DNA of 64,000 bases from assembly GCF_030463535.1 (NCBI RefSeq), contig NC_132898.1:23535162-23599161 (forward strand). Direction: 5' to 3'. Below, piece after piece: positions 58,550 to 64,000 of this stretch. A program made the position numbers and the translations under genes. This DNA comes from Salminus brasiliensis (taxonomy: Eukaryota; Chordata; Actinopteri; Characiformes; Bryconidae). A model generated the notes under the pieces. The model was not told the origin of the DNA. It saw only the letters and a program-made list of their open reading frames with translations, and made no database searches. Numbering within the stretch: the stretch's first letter is position 1; each line of letters opens with the position of its first letter.

Positions 58550-61500
58550 CATTAGACCAAAGGAAGCTTTTGTTTCACCCTGGGGCAAATCCACCACATC
58601 TCAGAAAGAGTTCCTAAATTTTTAACCCCCTGTCTTGATTTTAAGGCCTGCTACTCAGTGTCTCAGTATAATGATTCACTATCTAGTGGAAATGATTCAG
58701 TAGAATAGGCAATAATAAGAAAAAACTGAAAATAACTGAAATTATTCTAATCCAAAATTAGAATAAACCGAACCCAAAATAAATCTATCTTTAATAGTAA
58801 ATCTGTAAATGCTGTTTTTCACTTTCCGACATAATGTGAATCTTTGTGTCATGATAAAAGGACCAATATAAACACTCCATCAATCCATTGTAATAACTTA
58901 ACTAATGTTAGGAAGGTCTTTCCATTACTTTTAAACTTGATGCTAGAGATTTTTGTGTAACAGCAATGATGTCCTCATATTCTTATTCTTGTTATTTGCC
59001 ATAACACATCCATTCAAACATAATTTTTTAATGTATTATAATGACAACAGGTAATACAGACTCTCTCTCTTTCTCCCTCACATACACATACACACTTCTG
59101 CATCTCTCTGGAATTAAAAAAAAAAAAAAGCCTCTATAAAACGTCTCATACATCCCAGTCACAGACTGGTCCAATCTGCAGACAGAAATAGAGATGTATG
59201 ACACTCTAGACTGAAGTGAGCACTGTGGTAATGAAATGAGCTCGGCTAAGGAAGATGAAATGCTGTTGAAATGCTAACAGCAGCAGCCACTCACCGCCCT
59301 GATGAAGCGGCTGTCTGTAGCAGCTGGAAAAATCTCCTTCTGCAGCGTCATGTTCCTGTCAGAGACACAGTTCAATGGTTCATCACAGCAGCAGAGTCCA
59401 TGCCACTCCATATTAGAGCGAGTCTTATACTTTCTTCACAAGTTTGTGGGTTCTGTTACTGTATGGCTCACTGTTATCAAGAAACATGGACTAAAGTACA
59501 TTAGCCAAGCTGAAAACAATTTAAACGCCACCCTGTCTTGTTGGATATACAGTGCGGCGTAAAGATCTTACACAATCAATCATTTTTCTTGGCAAGTATG
59601 CCTTTCCCTGTAAGAAGGATACAGTGTCATTGACAATGTCACACAGTATCACTGATGCAAAGCACAGAGAGCTATTTGAGTACACACATCTTGTGAAAAA
59701 TCTTCAGCCTGCTAAACGCGAGTAAGTTAAAAGCCAGGTCTTTCAGATGCTTCATATTTAAAACACTGTATAACAGAAGACAGACATTCTTCATTCTTCA
59801 GTAATTTTTTTTTATGTAACTCTGTAAATGTAATTTTTTACAATCCCTGCAGTGAAGTGGCCATTCAGCCGGAAGACCCCCCTCAACTGTGTTTTTTTTC
59901 CTATATCCAGTAATTTCAGTATATTCTTTTTTGAATCAGTAATTATACAACAATAATTACACAAAACTGTTTGTTTATTCCTAAGTTATAAGAATGAGGA
60001 AGCCTTAAACCACTGTTGGTTCTGTGCATCTTGAGAAACTACCCCTTTAACCATAAGGAGTTTGGTCTGGTGCGGTTTAAGGTGTCTGTCTCAGTCTATT
60101 TTCATTCTATTCTACTTTCTTATTTAATATTAGAAAATAGTTTGGTTTGTTAGAGGGATGGTTTCTTACATGGCTTTGCAGGTGGAACTGAAAGCATGCC
60201 ACCAGGGGTCACTGTCCTCTGTGGAGGTGGTGTTCTGGTGCATAAATTTCTGTTAATGAGAGCGAGAGGAAGGGGAAAGAAAACCAAAACAAATCACTGA
60301 CCAGTCATTAACTATAAAATACAACAGATGGTGGTTATTTGAGGTTTTTCACTGACCTGCGCAAATGTATATGTGATGCCCTCACCAGCTTCCGCACACC
60401 AGGCCTTAATCTGCTCCTCAAACTCCTGCAGAGAAACACACATACATGCCATGTTTACAGCTCTGCTGTGCAGGTTAGTGTTACCTGGTTTTGAATTTAA
60501 CTCAGGCGTGTTGGAGCAGGGAAAACAGAAGAATGGCTAGAAACCAGTACATCTAAAGAGTTGAAGCAGTTTAGTGAAATTCTCTGAGGTGAACAAATTA
60601 GCCTAAAACAGAAAAATAAAATCACCCCAGCAGTCAGTCAGTCAGTCAGTCATCCCCTCAATGTTTTTATACAAATACACACCTGTAGATTGACAGTGGG
60701 TGGAATTCTTATATCAAAGCTGACATCCATCTCAGCAGGTATTACATTGTAAGCCACGCCTCCACGCACCATTGTCATGTTAACAGTGGTGACATCACCC
60801 AGCGTGAAGCACTCAGACGTGTCCAAGCTGTAAAACGACACTCATCAGTATAAGAACAACCACATGAGGAAATGTGTTAACTGCATTAGTCTGCTCACCG
60901 CTCTTTCTCTCTGGCTCTGAAGTCCAGGAACGAGTTGATGATCCTGCGCTGCAGAACACAACAGCAAACCCAGGCAAAGATCAGTCTTCTCAACACGCTT
61001 TCCAACAAACTAAAAACTGCAGAATAATCAATTATGCTTACAGTCAAGCAATCTGCTTACTAGTAGTTCCAGATACAAGCACAGCTTTAACAGTCTCTGG
61101 TAGAAATAATGACTATATTTTCTCCCCAATGTAGTCTTTCCTAGTTCCCCCACTATCTAGAACTCCACAGACTGCATGATTGCTAGGTCCTCCTCCAAGA
61201 CATGTGAAGGTTCCCCACGTCTTTTTTGTTTGTTTGGTTTTTTTGCTGCCAACGTAACACCACTGGAGCTCAACATGCTTTGAACCTGCCATTCGAGAGT
61301 TACTTCTCTTTTTTATTTTATTTGATACATGGTTGCCTCTGCATTCCAATAGAATCTGTAAAGACGTACTCCCACCATGCCATTACTTTTGAAACAAGCA
61401 TCAGAGCGTTTGGACGGGATTGGATGGCGCTCCATCAATTCTTCTGGGGTGAGGAGGGGAGTTGGGGATAAGGTGGGTTAGTGATCATCCAACATCACCA

Positions 61501-61821
61501 ACCCCTACTCACAAACCTTTTACAGTACTCTGCGAACATCTAAGGGCGAATATGTCCTACAAGAGGCTGGATGTTGATTTGACTTTGAATTCATGGGCTG
61601 GATGACTCCAGTGCATGAGTTATGAGTCCTGGGATTTGCTGGCTCACGCTGAAGTGGCAACAAAGCCTTTAAAATGAATTAAACAGCAAACATACACACA
61701 GAGCTGTAAGGTTACCCACCAATTTTTCTGCAGCCGTGTTCTCCACAAACCTGGAGCCATGACCTGGACTGCCTGGACAGTGAACAGTGATCCCTACAGC
61801 ACACAGGGGGCAATGTGAGAG

Positions 61822-61866
<45 letters not shown>

Positions 61867-63874
61867 CAGTTCCAGTTGATCTGCGCACACACACACACAC
61901 ACTCAGATAAGTAGCTTAGAGCTGGACACTTACACCACGGGTTCCTCTCTCCATAAAACACAGTGAACGCTTCAGTGGGGTTGGCCAGACCTGTCAGAAC
62001 ACACACACACAGTGACAAAACAAGCGGAAACTGTATGTCTTGGAAAGTGAACACAGGCCAAACACAGAGCACAGCTGGACCCCTGAGTTACTGAGCTCAA
62101 CTTACAAACATTTGGCTCTTAAGAACTTAAGACAGTTCAGCAGAACACAGTTACAGGGAGAGAAGCTCAGGACTATTCTTAACCCAGCCGCTATTATACA
62201 TATTTTGCAGCGCTCAAAATAAAGATATACAATCGTATACAAGAAGTTGCAGCACCCCTGCTCAAACCTAAACATGACATTTTTCCACATTTTAGACACA
62301 GTTCCTATTTATTTTCTGCATTTAACAGATTGATATAAATACTTTTTTTGCTTTTTACCATAATCGTATACTTATTTACATTTAAAACATCAACTATGCA
62401 TCTCATTTGACCAGGGGTGCACAATCTACTACTACTACAACCACTACACAAACTACTACTGCAGTATCACTTCTTCAATTAAGTTGTACTTCAGGATATT
62501 CCAGCAGGTTTAGGGAACTGCTGCTGGTCTATGCTATTAAAGGTTTAAACTTGGCAATCTTGAATATGGAATTTCTTCTGCACATTTCAGACATCTCAAT
62601 GCAAAAGGCAACTGAGGCTGGTCAAATTAGTCTTTTTTGTTGGGCACGAGACACACAAAAATCAAATGTGTTACAAAATGACAATTCTAAAGATTCCTAA
62701 GGGTTGAAGTCAGGTGTGCTGGAGCAGACAAGACAAGACAAGACCTGGTTACAGCCTATCGAGAACTGAATGGTAATGTCCAACCAGATAAGTTAATGAG
62801 CAGCTAATTGGTTTATTTGTTTACCCTCATCCAGCGCAAAACCAACGTTGAGCTTCTGAAACTCTGGATGGTTTATAAATGTCTCCATCCCTTTATGACC
62901 TCCGACCTCCTCATCTGCAAATAAAACAGACTGGCATTTACAGACGTTGCTGGAGCGGCGCTGCAACAGAGCAAAGGGCAACATCCATTAGCTGGGATTA
63001 ACCCAAAGACACATAAACATATGAAGAGACCTACATAGCTGCTGACGTCAGAACAATCACCATTACTGCACAGTGACCTGATCTCAATGATTCAAGCTGA
63101 GCGCAGCTATTTTAGCAATGATACATGTTTACATCGCAGCAAACAGTGATTGCGAACTGGTTGGTTTAAGTAAAAAATAATAAATAAATAAATAAATAAA
63201 TAAAAAGCCCGGAGTCCCAATTCTTAATCAGAATATCGGCTAATTTGGCCACTTTAGGTTACGTACAATGAACAACAAACTTTCAACTTGGCAGTAACAT
63301 GCACTACTATTACATAAACTGTAGATAAATAGTCATACTGATATGACTGATATATTTAGTGAACAGTTATTTATGGACATACCCTCAGAAAACACAGCCT
63401 CAATGAACATGTTGAGATGACTGTTGTACCAAAGTTACAAAACACTTGTGAAACTATGTGTGTGAATCTGTGTAAAAGGTTAACTGCACAGCTTTAAAAA
63501 GTTACAAGAGGAACTAATTAACTTTTTTTTTTTTTACACAGTATCTGCCGTTACTCTTTGAATTATTAGCTAGTGAGTTCTGCAAACATTACCAAACATA
63601 TACTGATATTACCTGGGACAAAAGATAAGTGGATGGTTCGGGGAAATCGCTTCCCTGCAGCTTTTACACGACGAATGGCTTCAATATACCTGCAGAGATC
63701 AAACACAAGAACTATATATAGATAAAAAATGGAAAGCAGTGTCTCTGTGAATCCTGTAGTGATGTAGAGCTGCGCTCACTGTATAGTGACACTCTTCATG
63801 TCCTGAGTTCCTCTCCCAAAGATGTTTCCATCAGCATCCTTCACAGCAGCAAATGCATCATACTTCCAGTGTTC
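58338..63874 (-). CDS. acy1: acy1, aminoacylase-1 (3' part, 11 coding exons; 5' end outside window)
   Basis: Aminoacylase-1 is a cytosolic zinc enzyme of the M20 family that hydrolyses N-acyl amino acids to the free amino acid. The 11 exons join in frame with GT-AG borders and encode 320 residues plus stop, corresponding to about residues 89-408 of human ACY1. Catalytic features visible: QDMK (Asp ligand, human D113), DEEVGG (catalytic Glu and ligand Glu, E147/E148), ALDEG (E175), PGHGSRF (H206) and LLHDH (H373). The first ligand (human H80) lies in exons beyond the right edge. The gene lies upstream of cacna2d2 in the same orientation. Individual exons are listed separately. Confidence 0.96.
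58505..58544. repeat. (CA)n microsatellite at the last acy1 acceptor
   Basis: About 19 CA units (TG on the coding strand), immediately 5' of the last acy1 exon on the minus strand. Confidence 0.97.
59295..59355 (-). CDS. acy1: acy1 exon
   Basis: Encodes [20 protein letters not shown], matching [20 protein letters not shown]. Acceptor GACAG, donor GTGAGT. Confidence 0.95.
60170..60249 (-). CDS. acy1: acy1 exon
   Basis: Encodes [20 protein letters not shown] then SSTCKA(M). Matches DDSNPWWAAFSRVCKDM. Acceptor AACAG, donor GTAAGA, phase 2 out. Confidence 0.95.
60357..60425 (-). CDS. acy1: acy1 exon
   Basis: 23 codons: [20 protein letters not shown] then FAQ. Matches [23 protein letters not shown]. 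Acceptor CTGCAG, donor GTCAGT. Confidence 0.95.
60683..60827 (-). CDS. acy1: acy1 exon
   Basis: Encodes [20 protein letters not shown], then [20 protein letters not shown] and IPPTVNLQ. Matches [19 protein letters not shown]. Acceptor TACAG, donor GTGTGT. Confidence 0.95.
60899..60948 (-). CDS. acy1: acy1 exon
   Basis: Encodes [16 protein letters not shown] and a split Arg, matching HKVVNSILAFREKEW. Acceptor CTGCAG, donor GTGAGC. Confidence 0.94.
61430..61525 (+). mobile_element. MITE fragment (same family as 51085)
   Basis: Contains GTTGGGGATAAGGTGGGTTA and GTGATCATCCAACATC. It lies in an acy1 intron. Confidence 0.45.
61720..61793 (-). CDS. acy1: acy1 exon with PGHGSRF
   Basis: Encodes [20 protein letters not shown] then AEKL. 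The His in PGHGSRF corresponds to human H206 in the dimerisation-domain loop that completes the active site. Donor GTGGGT. Confidence 0.95.
61826..61905. repeat. (CA)n microsatellites in acy1 intron
   Basis: Main run 61826-61862, second run 61884-61902. They occupy most of the short intron between the 61934 and 61793 exons. Confidence 0.95.
61934..61990 (-). CDS. acy1: acy1 exon
   Basis: Encodes [18 protein letters not shown], matching IANPTDAFTVFYSERSPW. Acceptor GACAG, donor GTAAGT, phase 1 out (completes a second W). Confidence 0.95.
62825..62914 (-). CDS. acy1: acy1 exon with catalytic Glu pair
   Basis: Encodes [20 protein letters not shown] then [11 protein letters not shown]. It contains the catalytic and ligand glutamates (DEEVGG) and the third ligand (ALDEG). 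Acceptor TTGCAG, donor GTAAAC. Confidence 0.96.
63173..63206. repeat. (AATA)n tetranucleotide repeat
   Basis: About 8 AATA units in an acy1 intron. Confidence 0.93.
63613..63689 (-). CDS. acy1: acy1 exon
   Basis: Encodes [20 protein letters not shown] then LSFVP, matching human [20 protein letters not shown]. Acceptor CTGCAG, donor GTAATA. Confidence 0.95.
63780..63874 (-). CDS. acy1: acy1 exon with zinc ligand Asp
   Basis: Encodes [20 protein letters not shown] then [11 protein letters not shown](Q). The D of QDMK is the bridging zinc ligand. Acceptor CTGCAG, donor GTGAGC, phase 2 out. Upstream coding exons are outside the window. Confidence 0.95.
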
Positions 63875-64000
63875 CTGCAGGAGAAGACCCAGAAACCACA
63901 GATCATTTAATGCTGCAGTTTTTAAGCAACAGTTAGTATTTAGTAAAATTCTGTTTTTTAAATCATTTATTATTTATCCTCAGTTTTGTATTTATTTACA

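Overview
This window is vertebrate nuclear DNA, almost certainly from a ray-finned (teleost) fish. It shows spliced genes with canonical GT-AG introns, dense CA/GA/TA microsatellites, many Tc1-like DNA transposons, and tRNA-derived SINEs of a type I associate with otophysan fishes. The otophysan placement is inference from repeat style only. No bacterial-type genes, CRISPR arrays or operons were seen.

Two protein-coding genes were found, both on the minus strand. (1) cacna2d2 occupies about 842-49154. It encodes the voltage-gated calcium channel auxiliary subunit alpha2delta-2. I could follow the reading frame through 38 coding exons, from a signal-peptide exon (49039-49154) to a C-terminal exon with a GPI-type hydrophobic tail and stop (842-943). 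All junctions are canonical, all phases match, and no frame is broken. The predicted protein is about 1,090-1,100 residues; one acceptor is ambiguous. The gene keeps the RRR motif linked to gabapentinoid binding and the DxSxS metal site of the VWA domain. (2) acy1 (aminoacylase-1) runs from 63874 to 58338. Its last 11 coding exons (320 residues plus stop) are present. The N-terminal ~88 residues lie beyond the right edge. In human both genes lie in 3p21, so the linkage looks conserved.

Layout: 1-841 probable 3' UTR/flank of cacna2d2; 842-31212 exons 38 to 3; 31213-37155 intron 2 (telomere-like repeat, L1-type LINE remnant); 37156-37237 exon 2; 37238-49038 intron 1 (Tc1 copy carrying a nested hAT insertion, SINE, long GA/TA simple repeats, CpG-rich promoter-proximal end); 49155-58337 intergenic region (minisatellite, Tc1 relics, MITEs); 58338-63874 acy1; 63875-64000 acy1 intron.

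The noncoding DNA is mostly transposon debris. The most informative pieces are a hAT element nested in a Tc1 derivative with an 8-bp target duplication, several copies of one internally deleted Tc1 subfamily, two foldback copies of a second Tc1 family, and a Tc1 copy that is close to full length but lacks its third catalytic segment. I found no evidence of an undescribed biological system. The findings concern gene structure and transposon history.
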